DNA of 13,344 nucleotides, taken from assembly GCA_035569695.1 (NCBI GenBank), contig DATMMO010000255.1, positions 1-13,344 of the forward strand, read 5' to 3'. Shown one piece after another: positions 1 to 6,913 of this stretch; the stretch's first letter is position 1, and each line of letters opens with the position of its first letter. Under the pieces are notes generated by a model. That model made no database searches. It worked only from the letters and a program-made list of their open reading frames with translations, and was not told the origin of the DNA. The position numbers were made by a program, and so were the translations under genes. Source of the DNA: DASXMT01 sp035569695 (GTDB lineage Bacteria > Actinomycetota > Acidimicrobiia > Acidimicrobiales > RAAP-2).

Positions 1-1116
1 GAAGCGCCCGTCTACTACGACCCGCTGGGCCAGGTCTGGGGAATATCTCGCTACCAGGACGTCCTGGCCATCGAGAAGAACCCCGAGGACTTCTCCAGTC
101 GTACCGCGCCGCGGCCGCACGGTCAGGCACTGCCCATGATGATCTCGATGGACGACCCGGATCACCAACAGCGTCGGTCACTGGTCAACCGCGGCTTCAC
201 CCCCAAGCGGGTCGGCGACCAGGAACCCAAGCTGCGAGAGTTCTGCCGAACGATCATCAACGACGTCTGCGAGCGGGGCGAGTGCGACTTCGTGTGGGAT
301 GTGGCCGCCCGGCTCCCCCTCATGGTCATCGCCGACATGCTCGGCCTGAGCGACAGGCAAGAGGAGCTGCTCCATTGGTCGGAGGTCCTGATGCGCCCCG
401 ACCCGGCGGCGCCCCTCGCCTCGGGCGAGACTGCCATCCAGGAGTTCCGGGCCAGCCAGCTGCAGGTCATCGCCGATCGCAGGCGAAATCCTCGGGACGA
501 TCTCATGACCACGCTGTGCGAGGCCGAGATAGGGGGCCAGCGTCTCGACGACGAGTCGATTGTGTACGAGACGCTGCTGATCCTCATCGGCGGCGATGAG
601 ACCACCCGGCATGTGATCAGTGGCGGGATGCTGGCCCTCTTGGACAGCCCGGACCAGATGGCCGACCTGGGCGACGGTTCGGCCGACCTGATGATCGCGG
701 TGGAGGAGATGATCCGGTGGGTGTCGCCCATCCAGAACATGGCTCGCACCGTCACCCGGGACCTGGAGTTCCGTGACCAGAAGATGGGGGAGGGAGATCA
801 GGTCATGCTGTTCTACCCGTCCGCCAATCGGGACGAGGACGTGTTCGCCGATCCCCAGGTCTTCGACATCCGCCGCCAGCCCAACCCCCACATTGCCTTC
901 GGGTTCGGACGCCACTACTGCCTGGGGGCCTCGTTGGCCCGATTGGAGGTCAAGGTGGTGTTCACCGAGCTCCTCCGTCGCCTGCCCGACATCCAGTTGG
1001 CCACCGGCGACTTGCTACCCCGCCGGGCATCCAACTTCTCCAGTGGCCTGGAAGCCATGCCGGTGCGGTTCGAGCCCGTGCCGGTCGAGACGATCCTGCC
1101 GGGGCGTTCCTCATGA
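1..1116 (+). CDS. cyp142: Cytochrome P450, CYP142-like steroid 26(27)-monooxygenase (5' partial)
   Basis: The frame is open from base 1, so the true start lies upstream; 371 residues are visible and about 25-35 N-terminal residues are probably missing. P450 landmarks, numbered from base 1: I-helix oxygen-activation motif GGDETTR (197-203), K-helix ExxR (E236-R239), and heme loop FGFGRHYCLG (300-309) with the thiolate ligand Cys307 (codon 919-921). From memory, several stretches match Mycobacterium tuberculosis CYP142A1 closely: LPMM-x-MDDP-x-H, LVNxGFTxKRV, CERGECDFV, ETLLILIGGDETTRH and the C-terminal ANFxSGLExMPV. Known CYP142 enzymes oxidise the terminal side-chain methyl of cholesterol/cholestenone to the acid. 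They are cytosolic and need a ferredoxin and reductase, neither of which is encoded here. The stop codon overlaps the next start (ATGA, 1113-1116), so the two genes are probably translationally coupled. The internal ATG at 136 is a Met inside the conserved LPMM stretch, not the start. The P450 call is certain; the subfamily is recalled, not computed. Confidence 0.9.
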   Translation, partial: EAPVYYDPLGQVWGISRYQDVLAIEKNPEDFSSRTAPRPHGQALPMMISMDDPDHQQRRSLVNRGFTPKRVGDQEPKLREFCRTIINDVCERGECDFVWDVAARLPLMVIADMLGLSDRQEELLHWSEVLMRPDPAAPLASGETAIQEFRASQLQVIADRRRNPRDDLMTTLCEAEIGGQRLDDESIVYETLLILIGGDETTRHVISGGMLALLDSPDQMADLGDGSADLMIAVEEMIRWVSPIQNMARTVTRDLEFRDQKMGEGDQVMLFYPSANRDEDVFADPQVFDIRRQPNPHIAFGFGRHYCLGASLARLEVKVVFTELLRRLPDIQLATGDLLPRRASNFSSGLEAMPVRFEPVPVETILPGRSS

Positions 1117-1994
1117 CCACGGTGGAACGAGCCCATGACTGTCTGTGCAACGTCGACATGGGAGACGTCGTGCAACCGGATTGGATGATCCGGGTGAAGG
1201 AGGACACGTTCAAGTCCAACTTCAACATGCGCAGCCGAGAGCTGCCCGAGATGCTCGAGGAGATGGACGCCCACGGGGTGCGACGGGCCGTCCTGTTGAC
1301 CAACGGCACCAGACCGTCCCCGCGGGCCCAGGAGTTCGTGGAGGCCCACCCGGAGCGGTTCAGCCTGGGGCTCGGAGGCCACAACCTGCTCAAGCCCATG
1401 CCCACGCTCAAGGCGCTGGCGTCGTTCGTGGCCAGCAACCCGGTGGCCTACATCACCGTGAGCCCGAGCTTCTGGGGAGACGGTCGCTATCCGCCGACTG
1501 ATTCGGTCTACTTCCCGTTGTACACGAAGTGCTGCGAGCTCGACATCCCGTTGTGCATGAACACCGGGCTCCCCGGTCCTCCCATTCCCGGCGAGGTGCA
1601 GAACCCCATCTACTTGGACCGGGTCTGTTGTTACTTCCCCGAGCTCAAGCTGTCCATGATCCACGGGGCCGACCCCTGGTGGGACACGGCCATTCGCCTC
1701 ATGATCAAGTACGCAAACCTGCGCCTCATGACCTCGGCCTGGTCGCCCAAGCGGTTGCCCGAGTCGCTGCTCCATTTCATGCGGACCCGCGGCCAGGACC
1801 GGATCATCTTCGCCTCCGACTCACCCGTGCTCTCGATCACCCGGACGGTCACTGAGGCTTCTGTCCTCGATCTCCCGCCCGACGTGCTGGACAGTTACCT
1901 CTACGGCAACGCCGAGAACTTCTTCTTCTCTCGTCCTGGCGCCACAGGACGAAGCTCTAAGCTCGGGCCGGCGACGCTGGGGGAAACACCATGA
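1113..1994 (+). CDS. Amidohydrolase-2 family TIM-barrel protein with degenerate metal site
   Basis: This 293-residue protein resembles the amidohydrolase-2 (ACMSD-like) family in its second half: HGADPWW (184-190), then SAWSPKRLP (208-216), IIFASDSP (231-238) and a terminal GNAENFF (265-271). ACMSD-type enzymes bind one zinc through an N-terminal HxH, two later histidines and an aspartate. Here the N-terminal strand reads HDCLCNVDMG (8-17) with no HxH, and the usual His before T-G-x-P-G is Asn150. Only His184 and Asp236 remain at the expected places. The protein may therefore bind no metal, bind it differently, or work as a lyase, isomerase or partner protein. The start at 1113 overlaps the P450 stop and its own stop overlaps the next P450 start (ATGA, 1991-1994), so it is made together with two P450s and probably acts on their product. 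No signal peptide is seen, so it should be cytosolic. The substrate is unknown. Confidence 0.8.
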   Translation: MTTVERAHDCLCNVDMGDVVQPDWMIRVKEDTFKSNFNMRSRELPEMLEEMDAHGVRRAVLLTNGTRPSPRAQEFVEAHPERFSLGLGGHNLLKPMPTLKALASFVASNPVAYITVSPSFWGDGRYPPTDSVYFPLYTKCCELDIPLCMNTGLPGPPIPGEVQNPIYLDRVCCYFPELKLSMIHGADPWWDTAIRLMIKYANLRLMTSAWSPKRLPESLLHFMRTRGQDRIIFASDSPVLSITRTVTEASVLDLPPDVLDSYLYGNAENFFFSRPGATGRSSKLGPATLGETP

Positions 1995-3181
1995 CCGACC
2001 TGTACTGGGACCCGTTCAGCCCGGAGCTCCGGGACGACCCGTACCCGCTCTGGAAACGGATGCGGGACGAGGAACCCGTGTACCACAACGACAAGTACGA
2101 CTTCTGGGTCCTGAGCCGGTTCCACGACATCGAACATGCCCACAAGGACGTCGAGACCTACAGCTCGAGCCATGGGACCACCCTCGATCTGATGTCGGAA
2201 GAGCCCATGGACACTGGGATGTTCATCAATCTGGACCCGCCCAAGCACACCGTCCTGCGCCGGCTGGTCTCCCGGGCCTTCACCACCCGCCGGATGTCCA
2301 TGCTCGAGGAGCGGATCAGGGAGGTCTGTGCCGGGCTGCTCGACCCTCACGTGGGCGCCGGCGGCTTCGACTACGTGCAGGACTTCTCCGCCATCCTGCC
2401 CCCCACCATCATCTCCTCTCTCCTGGGTGTGCCCGAACAGGATCAGCAGGCGCTCCGCCATCTGGTCGACGACATGTTCGTCATTGACGAATCGGGCCTG
2501 GGCCTGACCGGGGAGGTGGCCCAAAAGGCCATGCTCCAGCTGTTCGAGTATCTCGGCAGCCAGTTCGCCGAGCGCCGCAACCACCCCAGGGACGACATGT
2601 TCACCGAGTTGGTCCAGGCCGAGATCACCGACGAGACCGGTGATCTCCGGCATATGACCGACGACGAGCTGACCGGATTCGGCCTCGTCCTGTTCGCCGC
2701 CGGGTCGGAGACCGTGGCCCGGCATCTCGGTTGGGTGGCCAGTGCTCTGCCCCAGTACCCGGACCAACGGGCCGAGCTGGCCCGGGACTTCTCGCTCATC
2801 CCCAACGCCATCGAGGAGATCCTCCGCTTCGAGCCGCCGTCGCCGGTGCAGGCCCGGTGGGTGGCCAAGGAGGTCAATCTGCATGGCGCCACCATCCCGG
2901 TCGGCTCGAAGGCCGTGCTCCTGACCGGTTCGGCCGCGCGCGATGAACGCAAGTATCCACAACCCGATGTCCTCGACATCCACCGGAGGGTCGACCTCCA
3001 TCTGACCTTCGGCTACGGCATCCACTTCTGTCTGGGGGCGGCTCTGGCCCGGATGGAAGGTCGCATCGGCCTGGAGGAGACGCTGATCCGGTGGCCGGAG
3101 TGGCAGGTCGACCGGGAGCAGTCGGTGCTGCTCTACACCAGTACCGTCCGGGGACCCACGAAGCTCCCGGTGTTCTGCTGA
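1991..3181 (+). CDS. Cytochrome P450 (second, unassigned family)
   Basis: A complete 396-residue soluble bacterial P450 of normal length. Landmarks are the I-helix AAGSET motif (G238-S239-E240-T241), K-helix ExxR (E276-R279) and heme loop FGYGIHFCLG with thiolate ligand Cys347 (codon 3029-3031). The chosen ATG follows a purine-rich Shine-Dalgarno (GGGGGA, 1979-1984) with a 6-base spacer and overlaps the amidohydrolase stop by four bases. The N-terminus (DPFSPELRDDPYPLWKRMR) is the usual soluble P450 start, with no membrane anchor. It differs clearly from the CYP142-like neighbour: the I-helix acid-alcohol pair is SET rather than GDETT and the C-terminus is different, so this is not a recent duplication. 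I could not place it in a named CYP family. Its position suggests a second hydroxylation on the same substrate or a related one. Redox partners must come from elsewhere in the genome. Confidence 0.93.
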   Translation: MTDLYWDPFSPELRDDPYPLWKRMRDEEPVYHNDKYDFWVLSRFHDIEHAHKDVETYSSSHGTTLDLMSEEPMDTGMFINLDPPKHTVLRRLVSRAFTTRRMSMLEERIREVCAGLLDPHVGAGGFDYVQDFSAILPPTIISSLLGVPEQDQQALRHLVDDMFVIDESGLGLTGEVAQKAMLQLFEYLGSQFAERRNHPRDDMFTELVQAEITDETGDLRHMTDDELTGFGLVLFAAGSETVARHLGWVASALPQYPDQRAELARDFSLIPNAIEEILRFEPPSPVQARWVAKEVNLHGATIPVGSKAVLLTGSAARDERKYPQPDVLDIHRRVDLHLTFGYGIHFCLGAALARMEGRIGLEETLIRWPEWQVDREQSVLLYTSTVRGPTKLPVFC

Positions 3182-3212
3182 ACCGGAGAGGGCCGACGTC
3201 TCGCCTGCTACG

Positions 3213-3240
3213 TTAGAACCAGGTTCTCGTTTCGTACGGT
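3213..3240 (+). promoter_or_regulatory. Possible promoter of the TetR-ligase unit
   Basis: In the 97-base gap before the regulator, TACGGT (3235-3240) fits the actinobacterial -10 pattern TAnnnT. A weak -35-like TTAGAA (3213-3218) lies 16 bases upstream. The inverted repeat at 3215-3227 sits between them, where a bound repressor would block polymerase. The -35 match is poor, so only the -10 is reasonably supported. Confidence 0.35.
3215..3227. promoter_or_regulatory. Inverted-repeat operator, copy 1
   Basis: AGAACC-A-GGTTCT is a perfect 6-bp inverted repeat around one central base, about 50 bases ahead of the TetR gene. The same pattern recurs at 5683-5695. The half-site core AAC/GTT resembles the mycobacterial KstR operator (TnnAACnnGTTnnA), but with three bases rather than two between the half sites. 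It is probably the autoregulatory site of the adjacent KstR-like protein (inference). Confidence 0.6.
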
Positions 3241-3278
3241 GGGGTGACGATGGACCATGGGGCGAAAGGACGGCGCGG

Positions 3279-3926
3279 GTGGCCAACGAGCACGGGCAGG
3301 ACGGGCCCCCTTCTGCTCTGCCGCCATCCCGGGTGGAGAGGCGAAACCGGATCATCCGGACTGCGCTGGAGCAGTTGTCCGAGTCGGACTACGACGCCAT
3401 CCAGATGCGCGACGTGGCCAAGGCGGCCGACGTGGCCCTGGCCACCCTGTACCGGTACTTCCCGTCCAAAGAGCGACTCTTCGCCGCCGTACAGCTTGAG
3501 TGGGTCGAGGTCCTCCACCGGCAGGTGGCCCAGCGCGGCCTGCGCGGCAATTCGAACCTCGAACGCCTGCTCGATGTGCTCCAGCGGTCGATCAGTTCGT
3601 TCAAGAAGAGCCCGCAGTTCTATCGTGTCCTGCTGATGCTCGAGTCGACCAAGGACCCCGTCGCCCGTGAGCTCTATGAGGTGATGGCCCGGGCGACCGC
3701 TGACACCTATCGGGAGGCGATCAGCGACGTCGACCAAGAGACGGCCGCCCAACTGCTGCAAGCCACGCTCGACCTGCTGGGGGCGGAGATGCGGGCCTGG
3801 GCCCTGGGGCGCCGGACCATCGAAGATGCAGCCGGCCGCATCGAGGACTCGTTGCGGCTCCTGTTCACGTACCGGGACACGACCGGCAAGAGCGCACACC
3901 TGCGCGTCGCCGGTCGCTCGAGCTGA
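3279..3926 (+). CDS. TetR-family transcriptional regulator, KstR-like
   Basis: The protein has 215 residues. The N-terminal DNA-binding domain has its helix-turn-helix at about 43-61, MRDVAKAADVALATLYRYF, followed by PSK. The C-terminal all-helical part (about 75-200) is the ligand-binding and dimerisation domain, ending in a WALGRR...RIEDSLRLLF stretch that parallels KstR. From memory the HTH (QMRxVAxxADVAxxTLYRYFPSK) is very close to mycobacterial KstR, a repressor of cholesterol catabolism released by a steroid acyl-CoA. The GTG start was chosen because AAAGGA (3265-3270) lies 8 bases upstream and no other in-frame start with a ribosome site precedes it. It is followed after 15 bases by the CoA ligase, so regulator and ligase probably share an mRNA. 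Inverted repeats at 3215 and 5683 are its likely operators. The effector is probably a CoA thioester, perhaps the product of the adjacent ligase (inference). Confidence 0.88.
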   Translation: MANEHGQDGPPSALPPSRVERRNRIIRTALEQLSESDYDAIQMRDVAKAADVALATLYRYFPSKERLFAAVQLEWVEVLHRQVAQRGLRGNSNLERLLDVLQRSISSFKKSPQFYRVLLMLESTKDPVARELYEVMARATADTYREAISDVDQETAAQLLQATLDLLGAEMRAWALGRRTIEDAAGRIEDSLRLLFTYRDTTGKSAHLRVAGRSS

Positions 3927-3941
3927 GGGGACAGAGGCGCC

Positions 3942-5660
3942 GTGGAGCTCCACCAGAAAGTGAACACGCTGACCTGGCCGAGCCAGTCGCTCCCCGCGGG
4001 CGTGGCCGAACGCTTGCTGGGCCCGGGCGGACCCTTCGAGCTCACCGGGGAGGAGGGCTCCGACGCCCCTCTGTCGGTGTTCAAGCATCGCCCGAGGTCG
4101 GTGGTCGAAGTGCTCACCACCGGGGCGACCCGATTTCCGGACCGCCCGTACCTGGTCTTTCCCGAACGAACGCTGACGTTCGACTCGGTGGTGGGGGCGG
4201 TGGCCCGCGTGGCCGAGGGCATGAGGGCGCGCTTTGGCATCGGCGCAGGTGACCGCATCGGGATTGCCTCGGCCAACAACGTGGAGTACGCCCTCGCCTT
4301 CTGGGCCGCCACCGCGCTCGGGGCCATCGCCGTGGGGTTGAACGGCTGGTGGACCGGTCCGGAGCTGGGCTACGCGGCCAAGCTCACCGAGCCCCGTCTG
4401 GTCTTCGCCGACCAGCGACGCAGGGAGCGGTTGATCGGGATCGATCTCGATGCCCCGGTGGTCCCCCTGGAGCAGACGGTGGCCGAGCTGGAGGCCGATG
4501 GTAGGAGCACGTCGTTGCCCGAGGTGGCCTCCCAGGAGAGCGATCCTGTGGTCATCCTGTTCACCAGCGGGACCACGGGTCGGCCCAAGGGCGTTCCCAT
4601 CAGTCATCGCAACATCATCCACTTCACCATGGCCACCCAGCTGCGAGGAGCCGAGATCCGGGCCCGGGCGGCGGCAGCCGGTGCCGAGCCGCCGGCACCA
4701 TCGCTTCCCTGCGCGCTGAACGCCAGCCCCATGTTCCACGTCTCCGGTCTCACCTGCACCATGGTGCCCGCACCCATGAACGGGCTCACCCTCGTCTACC
4801 CGAAACCGGGCCGCTGGCAGGAAGACGTCCACCTGGCCCTGACCGAGCAGCACCAGGTCTCGAACTGGTCGCTCGTGCCCACTCAGCTCTGGAGGCTGTT
4901 GGACTGGCCCGATTTCGAACGCTACGACCTCACCTCTCTCCGGTCGGTGGGAGGCGGGAGCGCGGTCTGGCCCCCGGAGCTCTTGCGGCGGCTCGAGGAG
5001 CGCCTCCCGTGGGTCCGGCCCGCGCTGGGTCTGGGCTACGGCATGACCGAGACGAACGGGCTCGGTACCGCCCTGGGCGGCGAGGCCACATTCCTGCACC
5101 CGGACTCCGTAGGCGAGCCGTCGCCCACGGTGGAAGTGGAGATCCGTGATCCGAAGACGCGCCATGCCCTGGGCGAAGGTGAGGTGGGCGAGATCGCGCT
5201 GCGCTCGGCCACCACGTTTGGCGGGTACTGGCGGGATCCTGCGGCCACGGAGGCGGCCATCGAAGACGGTTGGTACCACACCGGCGATTTTGGTTCCCAC
5301 CGTGAGGGCTTCGTGTACCTGGCCGGTCGGCGCAACGATCTTATCATCCGAGGAGGTGAGAACGTGTCGCCGGTGGAAGTGGAGAACCGCCTCATCGAGC
5401 ACCCGGCGGTGGCCGAGGTTGCCGTCACCGGCGTGCCCCACGACACCCTGGGCCAGCAGGTGAAGGCGTACCTCGTCCTGAAGGAGGGGCACGAGGTGAG
5501 CGCCGAGGAGGTGCGTTCCTTCGCTGGCGCCGCATTGGCCGGCTTCAAGGTTCCCGAGCACGTCGAATTCGTGGACTCCCTGCCCCACAACGCCGCCGGG
5601 AAGGTGCTCAAACACCTTCTGGTCGAAGAGGGATCCACCAGCGACTTCGTCGAGGAATAA
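3942..5660 (+). CDS. AMP-forming acyl-CoA ligase (FadD-like)
   Basis: This 572-residue member of the ANL superfamily activates a carboxylic acid to its CoA thioester via an acyl-adenylate. Core motifs are all present: A3 P-loop TSGTTGRPKG (208-217), A5 YGMTETN (366-372), A7 YHTGD (445-449, Asp449 contacting the ribose), the hinge/A8 stretch GRRNDLIIRGGENVSPVEVE (just C-terminal to A7), and the A10 catalytic lysine in NAAGKVLKH (Lys554). It should be active and cytosolic. About 50 residues precede the first recognisable domain segment, a little longer than many FadDs. The GTG start has AGAGG (3933-3937) and GAGGGGA (3925-3931) upstream. It does not look like FadD19: the P-loop reads TSGTTGRPKGV instead of the TGGTTGFPKGV I recall for that steroid-side-chain ligase, so the chain length or sterol nature of the substrate is open. 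It follows the TetR gene directly. Confidence 0.93.
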   Translation: MELHQKVNTLTWPSQSLPAGVAERLLGPGGPFELTGEEGSDAPLSVFKHRPRSVVEVLTTGATRFPDRPYLVFPERTLTFDSVVGAVARVAEGMRARFGIGAGDRIGIASANNVEYALAFWAATALGAIAVGLNGWWTGPELGYAAKLTEPRLVFADQRRRERLIGIDLDAPVVPLEQTVAELEADGRSTSLPEVASQESDPVVILFTSGTTGRPKGVPISHRNIIHFTMATQLRGAEIRARAAAAGAEPPAPSLPCALNASPMFHVSGLTCTMVPAPMNGLTLVYPKPGRWQEDVHLALTEQHQVSNWSLVPTQLWRLLDWPDFERYDLTSLRSVGGGSAVWPPELLRRLEERLPWVRPALGLGYGMTETNGLGTALGGEATFLHPDSVGEPSPTVEVEIRDPKTRHALGEGEVGEIALRSATTFGGYWRDPAATEAAIEDGWYHTGDFGSHREGFVYLAGRRNDLIIRGGENVSPVEVENRLIEHPAVAEVAVTGVPHDTLGQQVKAYLVLKEGHEVSAEEVRSFAGAALAGFKVPEHVEFVDSLPHNAAGKVLKHLLVEEGSTSDFVEE

Positions 5661-5671
5661 CCATCGGCTCC

Positions 5672-5700
5672 TTGTCAGAATGAGAATCCCGTTCTAGGGT
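5672..5700 (+). promoter_or_regulatory. Promoter of the binding-protein/crotonase unit
   Basis: TTGTCA (5672-5677) and TAGGGT (5695-5700) are separated by 17 bases, a good match to a housekeeping actinobacterial promoter (TTGACA / TAnnnT). It lies just after the ligase stop and about 120 bases ahead of the first binding-protein gene. The spacer contains the inverted repeat at 5683-5695, which also overlaps the first base of the -10, so repressor and polymerase should compete. Confidence 0.55.
5683..5695. promoter_or_regulatory. Inverted-repeat operator, copy 2
   Basis: AGAAT-CCC-GTTCT has the same 13-base layout as the repeat at 3215-3227 (AGAAC-CAG-GTTCT), with one mismatch between its arms. 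Both copies fit AGAAYCMSGTTCT. Its place inside a -35/-10 spacer supports a repressor site, most simply for the TetR protein encoded at 3279-3926. Confidence 0.55.
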
Positions 5701-5810
5701 ACGGGCGGGGCGTCCTTGGGGGGCTGGTCAGGATCCACGCTCCAGTGGGACTCCGCTCGAGCCCGGGTGAGCAGGTTGCTCGGCCGTGGGGGCGACGACG
5801 GCGAAAAAGG

Positions 5811-5816
5811 GGAGGG
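5811..5816 (+). promoter_or_regulatory. Shine-Dalgarno selecting the ATG at 5822
   Basis: GGAGGG lies five bases before ATG 5822. The alternative in-frame GTG at 5786 has only a weak AGG upstream. This favours the shorter protein, and with either start no signal peptide is encoded. Confidence 0.6.
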
Positions 5817-5821
5817 TGGGC

Positions 5822-6895
5822 ATGGACCCAATCAGGATCGGCTGGCTCGGATCGGCCCTTGACGGGCCGGGCGGGGGCTACGACAAGATCCATCAGATGG
5901 CCTTCGACCAGGCCACCGAGCAGGGCCTGCTGGACCGGCCGGTGGAGCTCGTCATCCACCCCGAGAACGGCCTGCCCCGGGGATCAGCCAAGAACGCCAC
6001 GGACGGATTCCGCTGGCTGGTCGAGGAAGGCTGCATCGGGGTCGCCGGCGCCTACAGCTCGGACAACGCCATCACCGTGGGCCCGTTGGCCAACCAGCTC
6101 CACGTGCCCCTAGTCAGCTGGTGCGGCACCGAGCAGTTCCATGGCGACTACTGCTTCCGGTTGGGCAACGGAGACTGCGGCGGGGACGCCACGTTGATCG
6201 TGGCCTGGTTGAAGCGGAACGGTCACGAGCGGGTCGCTGTGCTCAGCGAGATCTCGCCCAATGGGGAGGAGTACTTCCGGTACTTCCGCCAGGAGTGCCG
6301 GCGACGAGGGATCGCCGTGGCCGCGGTGGAGACCGTCTCCCAGACCCCCGCCGACCTGACCGCCCACCTCGCCAACCTTCGCCAGATCGAGCCGGACGCC
6401 CTGGTGTACATGGGCTACGGCATGCTCGCCGCCCAAGGACTGCTCCGCTCGTCGCTGGACGAGCTGGGCTGGGACCCGCCCCGCATCATGACGACGGCGT
6501 TCATGTTCTACCTGATGGGCTTCGAGAAGTTCGAGGGCTGGGTGGGGATCGACCAGCTGGACCCGTCCAACCCGCGGGTGCAGAACTTCCATCGAGAATT
6601 CGTCGACCGTTACGGGCAGGATCCGCCCCTCTGGCCCAACGCCGTACCCGTCCTGGCCTACGACACGGCACGGGTGCTGGTCGAGGGCCTGTTTCGCGCC
6701 CCCATCCTGAGCGGGGAGGGGCTGAAGGCGGGCTTGGAGCGCATCCGGTTCATGCCCAGCACGACCGGCGGCAGGCAGACCCACATCGCTTGTGCTCCCC
6801 ATGAGCACGGGATGTTCCGCGGCGACTGGCTCCTCTACGGCCGGGTCCGGAACAACGCGCTGGAGTTCGAGGGCCTCTTCGAGCCGTGGGAGTAG
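5822..6895 (+). CDS. Periplasmic-binding-protein type 1 fold protein, no signal peptide
   Basis: This 357-residue protein resembles the branched-chain amino acid/amide receptor family (Peripla_BP_6). It opens directly with the first beta strand, IRIGWLGS, then follows the alternating fold through GVAGAYSSDNA, VPLVSWCGT and a second lobe beginning near ERVAVLSE. There is no hydrophobic N-terminal segment, no lipobox and no transmembrane stretch, even from the alternative GTG at 5786, so it should stay in the cytosol. That is unusual for an ABC binding protein and recalls AmiC, a cytosolic ligand sensor of this fold. No permease or ATPase gene is in the window. The next gene is a secreted relative, 18 bases away. 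A good promoter and operator lie upstream (5672-5700). Possible roles are cytosolic ligand sensor, CoA-ester or sterol-acid binding protein, or an enzyme-accessory protein. The ligand is unknown. Confidence 0.82.
   Translation: MDPIRIGWLGSALDGPGGGYDKIHQMAFDQATEQGLLDRPVELVIHPENGLPRGSAKNATDGFRWLVEEGCIGVAGAYSSDNAITVGPLANQLHVPLVSWCGTEQFHGDYCFRLGNGDCGGDATLIVAWLKRNGHERVAVLSEISPNGEEYFRYFRQECRRRGIAVAAVETVSQTPADLTAHLANLRQIEPDALVYMGYGMLAAQGLLRSSLDELGWDPPRIMTTAFMFYLMGFEKFEGWVGIDQLDPSNPRVQNFHREFVDRYGQDPPLWPNAVPVLAYDTARVLVEGLFRAPILSGEGLKAGLERIRFMPSTTGGRQTHIACAPHEHGMFRGDWLLYGRVRNNALEFEGLFEPWE
6888..6892 (+). promoter_or_regulatory. Strong ribosome site in front of an out-of-frame ATG
   Basis: GGGAG is placed five bases before ATG 6898, the ideal spacing. 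That ATG encodes Met-Arg-Arg-Phe-Val-Arg-Ala-Arg, a typical signal-peptide n-region, but it is in the wrong frame for the secreted protein whose frame opens at GTG 6914. See the linked finding. Confidence 0.4.
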
Positions 6896-6913
6896 CGATG
6901 CGAAGGTTCGTTC

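Noticed and set aside
136..1116. ATG at 136 as the start of the first P450.
   Set aside because: The frame is open and homologous to P450 from base 1, and the ATG lies inside a conserved segment. The gene is cut by the window edge.
1901..3355. 484-codon minus-strand open frame opposite the second P450.
   Set aside because: It mirrors the P450 codon pattern and has no recognisable domain or ribosome site.
3213..5615. 800-codon open frame on the minus strand opposite the regulator and CoA ligase.
   Set aside because: It is antisense to two clear genes. Long antisense open frames are expected in high-GC DNA with strong third-position bias, and the translation shows no family motif.
5786..5821. 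Upstream GTG start (5786) for the first binding protein, adding 12 residues (MGATTAKKGRVG).
   Set aside because: It has a poor ribosome site, whereas ATG 5822 has GGAGGG at 5-base spacing. The extra residues are not a signal peptide in any case.
5675..5959. 94-codon minus-strand open frame across the promoter gap before the first binding protein.
   Set aside because: It covers the promoter/operator and the start of a supported gene, and is Arg/Pro-rich without motifs.
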